This document shows, in pieces, positions 1-6,127 of a stretch of 6,268 nucleotides of DNA. The notes beneath the pieces were generated by a model. That model was not told the DNA's origin and did not search any database. It was given only the letters and a program-made list of their open reading frames with translations. The stretch comes from Kiritimatiellia bacterium (GTDB lineage: Bacteria; Verrucomicrobiota; Kiritimatiellia; RFP12; UBA1067). The position numbers and the translations under genes were made by a program. The stretch spans positions 1 through 6,268 of the forward strand of contig JAFUDL010000214.1 of the NCBI GenBank assembly GCA_017459225.1, written 5' to 3'. Every line of letters starts with the position of its first letter. The first letter of the stretch is position 1.

Positions 1-19
1 GAAACCAGAAACTTTACAA

Positions 20-49
20 TTGACCTCTCTCCAGCCGAAATGGTAGAAT
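20..49 (+). promoter_or_regulatory. Sigma70-type promoter with extended -10
   Basis: A -35 box TTGACC (20-25) and a -10 box TAGAAT (44-49) are separated by 18 bases. A TG at 41-42 gives an extended -10 (TGG-TAGAAT). Transcription would start near 55-57, leaving a leader of about 70 bases before the ATG at 129. The site is proposed by eye. Confidence 0.6.
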
Positions 50-71
50 GTGAACAGAAGGCGAGGTGGGT

Positions 72-91
72 AATCCTTCAAGTGGGGGATT
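72..91 (+). promoter_or_regulatory. Possible small hairpin in the 5' leader
   Basis: AATCCTT can pair with GGGGATT around a 6-base loop, giving seven pairs of which two are G-U. A T run follows at 90-93. It lies in the predicted untranslated leader and could act as a weak attenuator or an mRNA-stability hairpin. The energy is modest and this may be chance. Confidence 0.25.
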
Positions 92-117
92 TTCCATACG
101 TCCGGTTGCAATGGAAT

Positions 118-121
118 GGAG
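118..121 (+). promoter_or_regulatory. Ribosome-binding site deciding the ATG at 129
   Basis: GGAG lies 7 bases before the ATG at 129. Together with the signal peptide it favours this start over the in-frame GTG at 66 and ATG at 111. An AAGG before the GTG at 66 is the only competing site. Confidence 0.65.
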
Positions 122-128
122 TGTGAAA

Positions 129-191
129 ATGAGGTTGAGAAAGTTGTTTGGCTGTATCGCCGCCACGTTCATGTGCGGCATGGCTTATGCA
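129..191 (+). other. Signal peptide (Sec, signal peptidase I type)
   Basis: Residues 1-21 have a basic n-region (MRLRK), a hydrophobic core (LFGCIAATFMCGM) and an AYA cleavage motif followed by AAP. Cysteines at residues 9 and 16 do not sit in a proper lipobox, so lipoprotein processing is unlikely. The protein should enter the periplasm or be exported onward; the later export step is not visible. Confidence 0.85.
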
Positions 192-3100
192 GCGGCGCCA
201 ACGCTTGCGCACCGCTGGAGCTTCAGCGGGGACTACATCGACTCTGTGGGTGGAACGTCCGCTACGGTCATTGGCTCTTCTGTCAGTTTCAACGACTCGA
301 ACAGCGCCGTGGTGATGTACGGAGATGGCAATGGCGCCGGTTCGCTGAACCTCGGCACGGACATGCTTCCTCCAGACGCCGACGAGCTGACGCTTGAGCT
401 GTGGGTCACGCACAACGCAGTGAAGAACTGGGCGCGCGTCATGGACTACGGATCCGACAACCAGAACTATCTCACGCTGACGTGGTGTGAGGGCACTGAC
501 GCCACAAAGGAGAGGGTGGAGATCAAGAAGGCCAACACCTCGATCCTCGCGTGCGACTGCACGCTCACCACCTATGCCATCGACATGCCGTACCATCTCT
601 CCGTCACGTTCAAGGTGAATTCCAATGGGTCCACGTTCATGCGCTGGATGAGGCGCAATGCCAGCACGGGCGCGCTTGAGCACGTGGGCGCGATCGACTT
701 GCCAGACTGGCGCCTCGCCAACATAGTCTCGCCGAAGTTCTATCTCGGCCACTCGCAGTACACCCCCGACCTTGACGCCAATGCCACATACGACGAAGTG
801 CGCGTATGGAGGGGCGTGCTCACGGACGAGCAGCTGACCGCAAGCGTGCTTGCTGGTCCCGACGTCCTGCCGGACGTTGGATCGACGGCGGCATTTGCAA
901 GGACGGTGTGGACCGGCGCGGTCGACGACGATGCGACGAACGCCGGCAACTGGAATCCGGTGCTGCCCAACGCCAGCACGCTCGCAGTCTTCGCCGGCGA
1001 CTTCGCGGCGCAGATTCCCGCCGGCTCCTCGTTTGCCTGCGCCGGCGTCGTCTTTGAGGATGCTCGCCTTGCGGCCGACTGCGACTGGCGCGGACTTGCC
1101 GCGAAGATCAACGCCGGCGTGCTTGATCTTGCCGGGCACAAGCTCTACGTTTCGCAGCTCGATGGCAGCGGCACCATCACCGGCGCGTCCCTGATCCCCG
1201 CCGAATACCAGACGATAGAGTACATCCAGTCGTCTGGCGGCCAATGGGTGAACACCGGATTCACGCCGTCCTGCATGGACCGCATCGAGATGAAGGTCAA
1301 CTTCACCAACGTCAGCGGAACGCAGTGCCTCTACTGCTCGCGCGCCACTTCCGCGACGGTCAATACTATGACGAGCTTCCTGATCAGCGGCAAGTTCTGC
1401 TTCGACCGCAACACCAACATCTCGGGCGGAAACGTGTTCGCGCCTGTTGCAGACACTGACTACACCGTCTCGGTGGATTTCAGCTCGCTTGCCTGCAAGG
1501 TCAACGGAACCGATGCGGGAACGATGGCGGGAGCGGGCTCTTTCACTCCGGGCAGCCCGATAGCGCTCTTCGCTTCGCATACGTCCGGCACTGGACTGAA
1601 CAAGGATTCCGTCATGGACAACTGGGCCAGCTACAAGCTTTATTCCTTCAAGGTGCTAGACCGCAACGGCGCGCTGAAGTGCCACTTCGTGCCTGTGAGG
1701 CGCGTCGCGGACGGCGAACTTGGCCTCTACGACCGCGTGAGCGGCGGATTTGTGACGAACAACACGTCCACCCCTCTAACGGGCGGCGCGGATGTTGTGG
1801 ATACGACCTCCGGTTCCGAATGCGAGCTGCACGTCGACGTGCCATCTGGCGCATCTTCCGTCAACAGCGGCGTGGAGATCACAGGCTGCGTGAAGGTGTT
1901 CAAGGAAGGCGAGGGTTCATTTGCGAACAAGGCGATGATGTACAACACCGGCGTAGGCGGCTTCGCGGCGGGTACGCTTGACATCGGAGCCAACAAGTTC
2001 AGAATCAAGGGACTAGACGGCGTGGGCACAGTGACCGCGCAGGGCGGGAATCTGCTGAAGAACGGCGACTTCCAGGCAGACGTGGTCGAGAGCGGCGCGT
2101 ACGGCAGGCTCGCCCCGCAGGAATGGGCGGCCTCGGGAACGCTGCATGTTCTGCTGGACAACCACGACTACGCCGACGAGCAGGCCAATGGCTCGAACTG
2201 GACGTTCCTCGAGGGAAGCTCCACCATCAGCCAGACGTTCTTCCTCTCGGCGGACACGCAGTGCGCAGTGAGCATGAACATCGCCACGTGGAACAACAGA
2301 ACGAACTATGCCAAGACCAACGGCAATGTGCAGATCGACGGCTCCACCGTCTTCTCCTGGACGGACCTTGGCTGGCGAACCACAGCGCTGAAAGGGAATG
2401 TGGAGCTCAAGGCCGGCCTGCACACGATACGCATCGCCTGCACAACGTCGGCGGCGGATCGCGGTCTCCTGGTCGACAACGTCTCCGTGACGGCGGCAGG
2501 CGTGCTGGACGTCAACGTGCCCGAGGGGGAGACGAGCGAGAATCTCAACGTGGAGATCACGGGCGGCGCCGGAATGCGCGTCCAGAAGACGGGCAAGGGC
2601 AAGCTGATCATGACGAAGGCCAACACCGGATTCGGCGCAGGTGGACGCAGAAGCGGCAACGTGTCGATGATCGTGAAAGAGGGCGTGGTGAGGAAGGTGC
2701 CGAGCGAAGGAGTGGCCTCGTGCGGCGCGCAGTACTCCACGATCGTCGTCGAGGAGGGTGGACAGTTCGACGTGGCGGGCCGCACGTACTGGGACTACGA
2801 CTACGTCCTTGCCGGAAACGGTCCTGACGGCAAGGGCGCGCTAGTGAACACGGATACGGTGAGCAGTCCGCGCGAGGCTGTGGGCAACCGCGGCTACTTC
2901 CAGGATCTGGCTCTTGCGGGCGACGCCACGATCGGCGGCTCCGAGCCATGGGCGATGCTCTTCTACGGCTACGAAGCCACATCGATGAATATGAACGGCC
3001 ACAGGCTGACTTATGCGGGCACCACCTTCAACGCCGGCAACATGTCCTACTCTGGCACGGGACGCATCGTCGTTGCAGAGGACGCGACGCTCGAGTTCTG

Positions 3101-6077
3101 GCACAATTCGCCTTCTGCGCCCGACTGCGAAATCGAGGTGAACGGCGTGTTCGCGCAGGACGGCGCGGGGCCAGCGACTGTCGGCTCTCTCCTGTTCGCC
3201 GAGACGGGCAAATACTCCAGCACGGAGGCCGCGCCGCCGGCGATCACGGTGCGCACTGCCTACGCGCCGCCGACTGCCGTCGTGGATGGATCTTCCGCCG
3301 CGAAGCCCATGGTGACGCTTGGCGCCGACGGCCACATAAACACCACGCTCGACCTTTCCCGGCTGGTTGATGCTTTCGACGCCACCACAACCACGTTCTT
3401 CAGCGGTTCGGAGGTGACGGTGGATATCGGCGAGCGAACCTTCGTGGAGGATACGCTGCTGGCCTCCTGGAACGCGAAGCCGCAGATTCAGGGATTCGTA
3501 GGCAAAGGCGCGGCAATCGAAGCGAAGCAGGTGGCAGTTGCGGCGCGAGAGGACGGGCTCTGGGCCGTGAAGCTGCTGCCGGACCGTCCCTTCATCGCGA
3601 GATGGATTGGCGGCGGCGAGGAAGGGAACTACCTCGATCCCGCGAACTGGAGCTGCTGGAACGCGTCCGGCGATCTCATCTACAACACGGTTCCCGGCGA
3701 CATCACAACGGTCGTCGTCGACGGGCCGACCACGCTCAGCGTTCCCGAAGGCGCAGTTACGCCATGGGCGCGCATCAAGTTCGGCGCTGAGCAGAAGGCG
3801 ACCAAGTGGGGACGCATCTTCTACGGCGCCGACCGGTATTCCAACAGCACTTATCCAGACACCAGCTACATCAACATAAAGCTGGGCGAATACGTGTCGT
3901 ATGGCAATGGAAGCCTCGCAAATCTCGACGGACAGAACACGGCGTGGCAGTATTCATGGCTCGACTGGTCGCAGCTGCGCTTCGACGGATGGTTCTACAT
4001 AGCCCCATCGCAGGCTGGCAGCTGGCACATCACGCAGAGCTTCGACGACTATTTCGGCTTCGCCGTCGACGGCGAGTGGGTGGTGCTCAACCGCACCTAC
4101 ACGGCCAAGACCGAGACCGACTGCGAGATGACGGAAGGCTGGCATCGCTTCACCATCGTCTGCGGCGACACCTGGGGCGGGCAGGGATCGCGCGACGTCT
4201 CGGTGAACGGAACGAAGACGCCGATGGCGATTTCGATCAACGGCGGAGCGGAGATCGCGTTCAGCGCAGCGAACTTCACATTCGGGTCCGGAGAGAACAC
4301 CATCACCCTCAACGCCGACTGCGACTGGCGCTCGCTCGGAAGCATCCTGCTCAGGAGCGGCGCCACGATTGACCTGAACGGACACGTGCTGAAGACGGTT
4401 GGCGTGGTGTGCGACGACCATGTGGGCGCAACGGTGATGAACTCCGCGGCCGCCACGGGCGAGCTGCTCATCGAGGTGCCCGAGGGCGCAACCTTCAGTC
4501 TCGACGGCGTATCGGTGAAGGGCAACGTGAGAGTGGCGAAGGCCGGCGGGGGCACGCTTGTGATGGCGACTGCGGGGAGCGACTTCAAGGGCGGGATCGT
4601 GATTGAGGAGGGAATGGTCAAGCCCGCGTGGATAGGCCCGAAGTTCCCGATTGGAACGATCAACCTGCTGGAGAACTGGAACTTCGATGAAAGCACCATT
4701 GGCAACAACAGCGGCAATTGGTCGTACGCGAACGGCGGAAACTACTTCGACATGCCTGGCTGGACAAGCTCCAATTTTGCAAGAATCGGACTTTCCAAGG
4801 CAAGCGGCACATGGGTGACGAGCGGACGCAGCGTTGGAAAGTACGCGCTCTTCATGCAGACGGTCAACGGCAGCGGCACAGCCGATGCCTCGCAGGACGT
4901 CGAGGTCAAGACGCCCGGCACCTATCACTACTACTTCCAGTACACCGGACGGCCGAAATACACCGGCGCCACCACCGAACTGCGCCTCATCCACAATGGC
5001 GTGTCGAAGACCATCGCCTCCGTCACCACTTCGGCCGACACGTACTCAACGTGCGAAGGGTTTGTCGAGATCGACAAGGCCGGAACGTACACGCTTCAGT
5101 TCTGTCAGCTTGCGACGTCGAGCGACAAGGCGAACACGATCGACAACGTGGTGTTCTCGTGCTGCAATCCGAATTCGGAAGGCGTTGTGAAGGTGAACGA
5201 GGGCGCCACGTTCGAAGTGGACGGACAGTACGACTTCTGGTACAACGCCTTCACGCTCGCCGGCGGCACGTTCCAGAACTCCGGTTCTGCACGCGGCAGC
5301 GGCACTGCGCAGATCAAGTACATGTTCCTCACGGCTGACTCCACGATGAGAGTGGGCAACAGCTACGGCTTCGTCGGCAACGGCTATTCGCGCGCGGTGC
5401 TTGATCTCGGCGGCAACACGCTAACAGTGCTAGACCTCGAGAAGACTGGAGGCAACTTCTATCTCTACAACGCCTTGGTCAAGAACGGTGTGCTGAACGT
5501 GGTGGAAGGCGGCTGGCTCGAGACCGGCAACGCCGGCGTGACGGCGACCGATGCGAAGATAATGTCGTCCGCCGCGATGCGCGTCAACGGCGCGGTGGAG
5601 ATAAGAGACTACACGGCGTACAGGGAAAGCTCCAAGCAAAACGACGGCACGGCGGCGTTCAAGGTGTACGGCGCGTTCACGCCCGCGACCGACGTCTTCT
5701 ACGGCTGCCAGATGCAGGACGGCTCCACGATCGACCTCTCGGGCCGCACGGGAGCGTGGCATACCACCATGTCCATAGACGACAATGCGAAGGGCTCCAC
5801 AACCGTGACGTTCGCCGACGATGCGACGATCACGGTGAATCTCTACGGGCGCTCAGACCTCTACAGGCTCATACGCTCTGACAATCCGTTCGTTGTGACG
5901 TGGAACGAGGAGCCCGCCAATCTCGAGGGACTCAAGTTCGTGACGGACGCCAAGTCGAAGAAGATGGGCCTCAGGCTCGTTCCCGACACGAAGATGGTTC
6001 CCGGCGACGAGGGACAGGTCGAAAAGAAGGGCCTCAGGCTCATATACCTCGGCGGTTCCGCCCTCTTCTTCCGCTAG
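129..6077 (+). CDS. Giant secreted modular beta-solenoid protein (LamG / PATR / PA14-like), probable cell-surface glycan-binding or adhesin protein
   Basis: The protein has 1982 residues. The ATG at 129 was chosen because a Shine-Dalgarno GGAG lies 7 bases upstream and a classical signal peptide follows at once. The frame stays open back to a GTG at 66, but that would bury the signal peptide and start almost at the predicted transcript start. Domains by residue: signal peptide 1-21; LamG-like 26-245; WTG/NW segment from 260; DCDWR motif 316; second ConA-like 355-555; PATR-like repeats 566-617, 792-858 and 1445-1501; NGDF domains 641-790 and 1512-1679; PA14-like 1223-1390; closing motifs ending near 1154 and 1953. 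I see no catalytic signature, so binding or adhesion at the cell surface is inferred from domain types. No LPXTG, PEP-CTERM or outer-membrane barrel is visible. It is the only gene here, and its exact function is unknown. Confidence 0.93.
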   Translation: MRLRKLFGCIAATFMCGMAYAAAPTLAHRWSFSGDYIDSVGGTSATVIGSSVSFNDSNSAVVMYGDGNGAGSLNLGTDMLPPDADELTLELWVTHNAVKNWARVMDYGSDNQNYLTLTWCEGTDATKERVEIKKANTSILACDCTLTTYAIDMPYHLSVTFKVNSNGSTFMRWMRRNASTGALEHVGAIDLPDWRLANIVSPKFYLGHSQYTPDLDANATYDEVRVWRGVLTDEQLTASVLAGPDVLPDVGSTAAFARTVWTGAVDDDATNAGNWNPVLPNASTLAVFAGDFAAQIPAGSSFACAGVVFEDARLAADCDWRGLAAKINAGVLDLAGHKLYVSQLDGSGTITGASLIPAEYQTIEYIQSSGGQWVNTGFTPSCMDRIEMKVNFTNVSGTQCLYCSRATSATVNTMTSFLISGKFCFDRNTNISGGNVFAPVADTDYTVSVDFSSLACKVNGTDAGTMAGAGSFTPGSPIALFASHTSGTGLNKDSVMDNWASYKLYSFKVLDRNGALKCHFVPVRRVADGELGLYDRVSGGFVTNNTSTPLTGGADVVDTTSGSECELHVDVPSGASSVNSGVEITGCVKVFKEGEGSFANKAMMYNTGVGGFAAGTLDIGANKFRIKGLDGVGTVTAQGGNLLKNGDFQADVVESGAYGRLAPQEWAASGTLHVLLDNHDYADEQANGSNWTFLEGSSTISQTFFLSADTQCAVSMNIATWNNRTNYAKTNGNVQIDGSTVFSWTDLGWRTTALKGNVELKAGLHTIRIACTTSAADRGLLVDNVSVTAAGVLDVNVPEGETSENLNVEITGGAGMRVQKTGKGKLIMTKANTGFGAGGRRSGNVSMIVKEGVVRKVPSEGVASCGAQYSTIVVEEGGQFDVAGRTYWDYDYVLAGNGPDGKGALVNTDTVSSPREAVGNRGYFQDLALAGDATIGGSEPWAMLFYGYEATSMNMNGHRLTYAGTTFNAGNMSYSGTGRIVVAEDATLEFWHNSPSAPDCEIEVNGVFAQDGAGPATVGSLLFAETGKYSSTEAAPPAITVRTAYAPPTAVVDGSSAAKPMVTLGADGHINTTLDLSRLVDAFDATTTTFFSGSEVTVDIGERTFVEDTLLASWNAKPQIQGFVGKGAAIEAKQVAVAAREDGLWAVKLLPDRPFIARWIGGGEEGNYLDPANWSCWNASGDLIYNTVPGDITTVVVDGPTTLSVPEGAVTPWARIKFGAEQKATKWGRIFYGADRYSNSTYPDTSYINIKLGEYVSYGNGSLANLDGQNTAWQYSWLDWSQLRFDGWFYIAPSQAGSWHITQSFDDYFGFAVDGEWVVLNRTYTAKTETDCEMTEGWHRFTIVCGDTWGGQGSRDVSVNGTKTPMAISINGGAEIAFSAANFTFGSGENTITLNADCDWRSLGSILLRSGATIDLNGHVLKTVGVVCDDHVGATVMNSAAATGELLIEVPEGATFSLDGVSVKGNVRVAKAGGGTLVMATAGSDFKGGIVIEEGMVKPAWIGPKFPIGTINLLENWNFDESTIGNNSGNWSYANGGNYFDMPGWTSSNFARIGLSKASGTWVTSGRSVGKYALFMQTVNGSGTADASQDVEVKTPGTYHYYFQYTGRPKYTGATTELRLIHNGVSKTIASVTTSADTYSTCEGFVEIDKAGTYTLQFCQLATSSDKANTIDNVVFSCCNPNSEGVVKVNEGATFEVDGQYDFWYNAFTLAGGTFQNSGSARGSGTAQIKYMFLTADSTMRVGNSYGFVGNGYSRAVLDLGGNTLTVLDLEKTGGNFYLYNALVKNGVLNVVEGGWLETGNAGVTATDAKIMSSAAMRVNGAVEIRDYTAYRESSKQNDGTAAFKVYGAFTPATDVFYGCQMQDGSTIDLSGRTGAWHTTMSIDDNAKGSTTVTFADDATITVNLYGRSDLYRLIRSDNPFVVTWNEEPANLEGLKFVTDAKSKKMGLRLVPDTKMVPGDEGQVEKKGLRLIYLGGSALFFR
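204..863 (+). other. LamG / concanavalin A-like domain 1 (LamG_3-type)
   Basis: The domain opens with LAHRWSFSGDYIDSVGG and closes with YDEVRVWRGVLTDEQL. These are the usual first and last strands of bacterial LamG_3-type jelly rolls (the 'W.F.g...D..g' start and the 'DEVR.w...Lt..qi' end). Central strands include LTLELWV. It lies directly after the signal peptide, so it caps the N-terminus. Family knowledge suggests a carbohydrate or protein ligand. It contains a C-D-C pair at residues 142-144. Confidence 0.8.
891..1190 (+). other. Solenoid scaffold segment 1: WTG/NW strand plus DCDWR...DLxGHxL unit
   Basis: The segment contains TVWTG...NAGNWNP, an opening typical of autotransporter-like beta-helix proteins. 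ADCDWRGL (1074-1097), DLAGHKL (1125-1145) and LDGSGTIT (1158-1181) follow. The equivalent unit at 3591-4442 carries ANW, ADCDWRSL and DLNGHVL, and 18 bases are identical between the two (1074-1091 and 4314-4331). Here the stretch just before DCDWR is uninterrupted, whereas in module 2 it holds a PA14-like domain. Confidence 0.65.
1191..1793 (+). other. Second ConA-like domain of the 'EYIQSSGGQWVNTGF' type
   Basis: It begins LIPAEYQTIEYIQSSGGQWVNTG and ends with KLYSFKVLDRNGAL, HFVPVRRVADGELGLYD and GFVTN. This is the pattern of a jelly-roll domain I know from phage tail and surface proteins of gut bacteria ('YIESTGTQYIDTG ... K.yd.g.lvr.fvP....g..GlyD...n.fyt'). The ligand is unknown. It lies between LDGSGTIT and the strand ELHVDVPSGA of the solenoid. 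The equivalent site in module 2 (about 4443-4460) has no insert. Confidence 0.7.
1824..1979 (+). repeat. PATR-like beta-strand repeat 1 (weak)
   Basis: The stretch ELHVDVPSGA...VEITGCVKVFKEGEGSF...NTGVGGFAAG resembles copies 2 and 3 ('L.V.VPEG...V.I.G..V.K.G.G.L.M'). It is the most degenerate of the three. Its second half runs into ANKFRIKGLDGVGTVT (LDGVGTVT at 2013-2036), which repeats the LDGxGTxT element seen at 1158-1181. Confidence 0.55.
2049..2498 (+). other. NGDF-type carbohydrate-binding-like domain 1
   Basis: It starts NLLKNGDFQ and ends LLVDNVSVTA. Between them are an EW (QEWAAS), an S-T-I-S-Q-T-F strand and a Y/N-rich middle. The 'N(L)L.NG.FE ... W ... Q.f.l ... iDnV.v' outline is that of CBM4/9-like or DUF642-like galactose-binding folds. 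A second copy is at 4662-5165. No ligand can be named from sequence alone. Confidence 0.6.
2502..2702 (+). repeat. PATR-like beta-strand repeat 2
   Basis: VLDVNVPEGE, VEITGG, VQKTGKGKLIMTKANTGFGAG and IVKEGVVRK match the autotransporter-associated beta-strand repeat outline ('KtG.GtL.l...NtysGgt.v..G.l'). In that family each repeat forms one or more coils of a right-handed beta-helix. Confidence 0.7.
2703..3341 (+). other. Beta-helical stretch of module 1
   Basis: This is a low-complexity beta-strand region rich in G, A, T and V. IVVEEGGQFDVAG (2742-2780), a WDYDYVLAGNG strand, LALAGDATIGG and MNMNGHRLTYAG can be matched by eye to the module 2 region 5184-5440 (VKVNEGATFEVDG, FTLAGG, LTADSTMRVG, LDLGGNTLTV). 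No separate globular domain is recognised in it. Confidence 0.5.
3342..3590 (+). other. Module 1 closing motif (TLDLS ... SWN..P ... GLW..KLLPD)
   Basis: TTLDLSRL, a VTVDIG strand, LLASWNAKPQIQGF and DGLWAVKLLPDRP form a unit that recurs at 5727-5987 as TIDLSGR, VTFADD, FVVTWNEEPANLEGLKF and MGLRLVPD. In the second copy this unit lies just before the C-terminal tail. The first copy therefore marks an internal end of module and supports a duplication origin for this gene. Confidence 0.6.
3591..3794 (+). other. Solenoid scaffold segment 2: WIGGG/NW strand opening module 2
   Basis: FIARWIGGGEEGNYLDPANW follows the module 1 closing motif directly and matches the WTG...NAGNWNP opening near 906-960. 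TTVVVDGPTTLSVPEGA and ARIKFGAE align by eye with STLAVFAGDFAAQIPAG and VVFEDA in module 1. Confidence 0.6.
3795..4298 (+). other. PA14-like domain
   Basis: RFDGWFYIAPSQAGSW, then SFDDYFGFAVDGEWVV, then MTEGWHRFTIVCGD and PMAISINGG follow the PA14 order ('f.G.i....G.y.f....dDg..l.vdg..v ... l..G.h.i.i.y'). PA14 domains bind glycans in adhesins, glycosidases and toxins. The N-terminal boundary is uncertain, and strict family membership needs a profile search. It interrupts the scaffold between KFGAE and NADCDWRS. Confidence 0.6.
4311..4442 (+). other. DCDWR...DLxGHxL scaffold unit, copy 2
   Basis: NADCDWRSL, TIDLNGHVL and GATVMN repeat the unit at 1074-1190. The first 18 bases of the core (4314-4331) are identical to 1074-1091. 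Here the unit runs straight into ELLIEVPEGA without an inserted domain. Confidence 0.65.
4461..4631 (+). repeat. PATR-like beta-strand repeat 3
   Basis: ELLIEVPEGATFSLDG, VRVAKAGGGTLVMATAG and DFKGGIVIEEGMVK give the clearest match to the PATR outline in this protein (K.G.GTL.M ... F.GG..I..G.V). It is followed at once by NGDF domain 2. Confidence 0.7.
4662..5165 (+). other. NGDF-type carbohydrate-binding-like domain 2
   Basis: It starts NLLENWNFDES, has DMPGW, YALFMQTVNGSG, ASQDVEV and TYHYYFQYTGR, and ends TIDNVVFSCC. This is the 'N.L.N..FE ... PGW ... yal.l.....iSQ ... y.f.f....R ... iDnv' pattern of CBM4/9-like or DUF642-like folds. The usual NG is NW here. The CC pair at residues 1678-1679 closes the domain. 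Confidence 0.62.
5178..5726 (+). other. Beta-helical stretch of module 2
   Basis: Strand-rich sequence beginning VKVNEGATFEVDG (from about 5187) and continuing FTLAGGTF, LDLGGNTLTVLDL, LVKNGVLNVVEGGWLE and AFKVYGAF. The regular 'L.l.G..L.v' spacing fits a right-handed beta-helix. It parallels 2703-3341. Confidence 0.5.
5727..5987 (+). other. Module 2 closing motif (TIDLS ... TWN..P ... GLRLVPD)
   Basis: This is the second copy of the unit at 3342-3590. TIDLSGR, VTFADDATITV, FVVTWNEEPANLEGLKF and KKMGLRLVPD keep the order and spacing of the first copy. Confidence 0.6.
5952..6074 (+). other. C-terminal tail with duplicated KKxGLRL element
   Basis: The tail contains KSKKMGLRLV and, 21 codons later, VEKKGLRLI, with 13 identical bases (5966-5978 and 6029-6041) in the same frame. 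The protein then ends IYLGGSALFFR: a short hydrophobic stretch closed by an arginine. It does not match PEP-CTERM, LPXTG, a T9SS CTD or an outer-membrane barrel ending in a terminal aromatic residue. It may be an uncharacterised sorting tail or simply the product of a small local duplication. Confidence 0.5.
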
Positions 6078-6080
6078 CGG
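6071..6080. repeat. 10-bp palindrome across the stop codon
   Basis: CCGCTAGCGG is a perfect palindrome containing the TAG stop (6075-6077). It has no loop and no following T run, so it is not a normal terminator. It may be chance. Confidence 0.4.
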
Positions 6081-6127
6081 CCTCTGACCTCCTAGACAAC
6101 CGAGACCTCAAAACTGTCAAAACACCC
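6078..6127. other. Short noncoding gap after the gene
   Basis: Fifty bases with no ORF, tRNA-like structure or stem plus T-run terminator. The 3' half is A-rich and lies just upstream of the second promoter copy. If the two ends are joined, this gap and bases 1-128 form a 178-base intergenic region between the stop and start of the same gene. Confidence 0.5.

Larger units (their letters stand above)
1..141 (+). repeat. Direct terminal repeat, left copy
   Basis: Bases 1-141 are identical to 6128-6268. The repeat covers the promoter, leader, ribosome-binding site and the first 13 coding bases. An exact 141-base end overlap matches the largest default k-mer of a common metagenome assembler, so its length is probably set by assembly rather than biology. 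Confidence 0.95.

Noticed and set aside
66..128. GTG at 66 as the true start
   Set aside because: It would put 21 polar or mixed residues before a well-formed signal peptide and lies only about 10 bases after the predicted transcription start.
129..191. Lipoprotein signal (cysteines at residues 9 and 16)
   Set aside because: Neither LFGC nor TFMC fits. The first lies too close to the N-terminus, and the second lacks a small residue before the cysteine. AYA-A is a normal signal peptidase I site.
78..1580. A 500-codon open frame on the minus strand, with a 346-codon one at 3954-4994
   Set aside because: Both lie wholly opposite the main gene in GC-rich DNA, where strong third-position bias keeps antisense frames open. 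Their translations are Arg/Ala/Val-rich with no recognisable domain or signal peptide.
5988..6077. PEP-CTERM or LPXTG sorting signal
   Set aside because: There is no PEP or LPXTG motif and no full-length transmembrane helix. The hydrophobic stretch is only about 10 residues.
6071..6127. Intrinsic terminator
   Set aside because: The CCGCTAGCGG palindrome has no loop or T run, and GACA/TGTC at 6095-6118 is only a 4-bp stem with a long loop.
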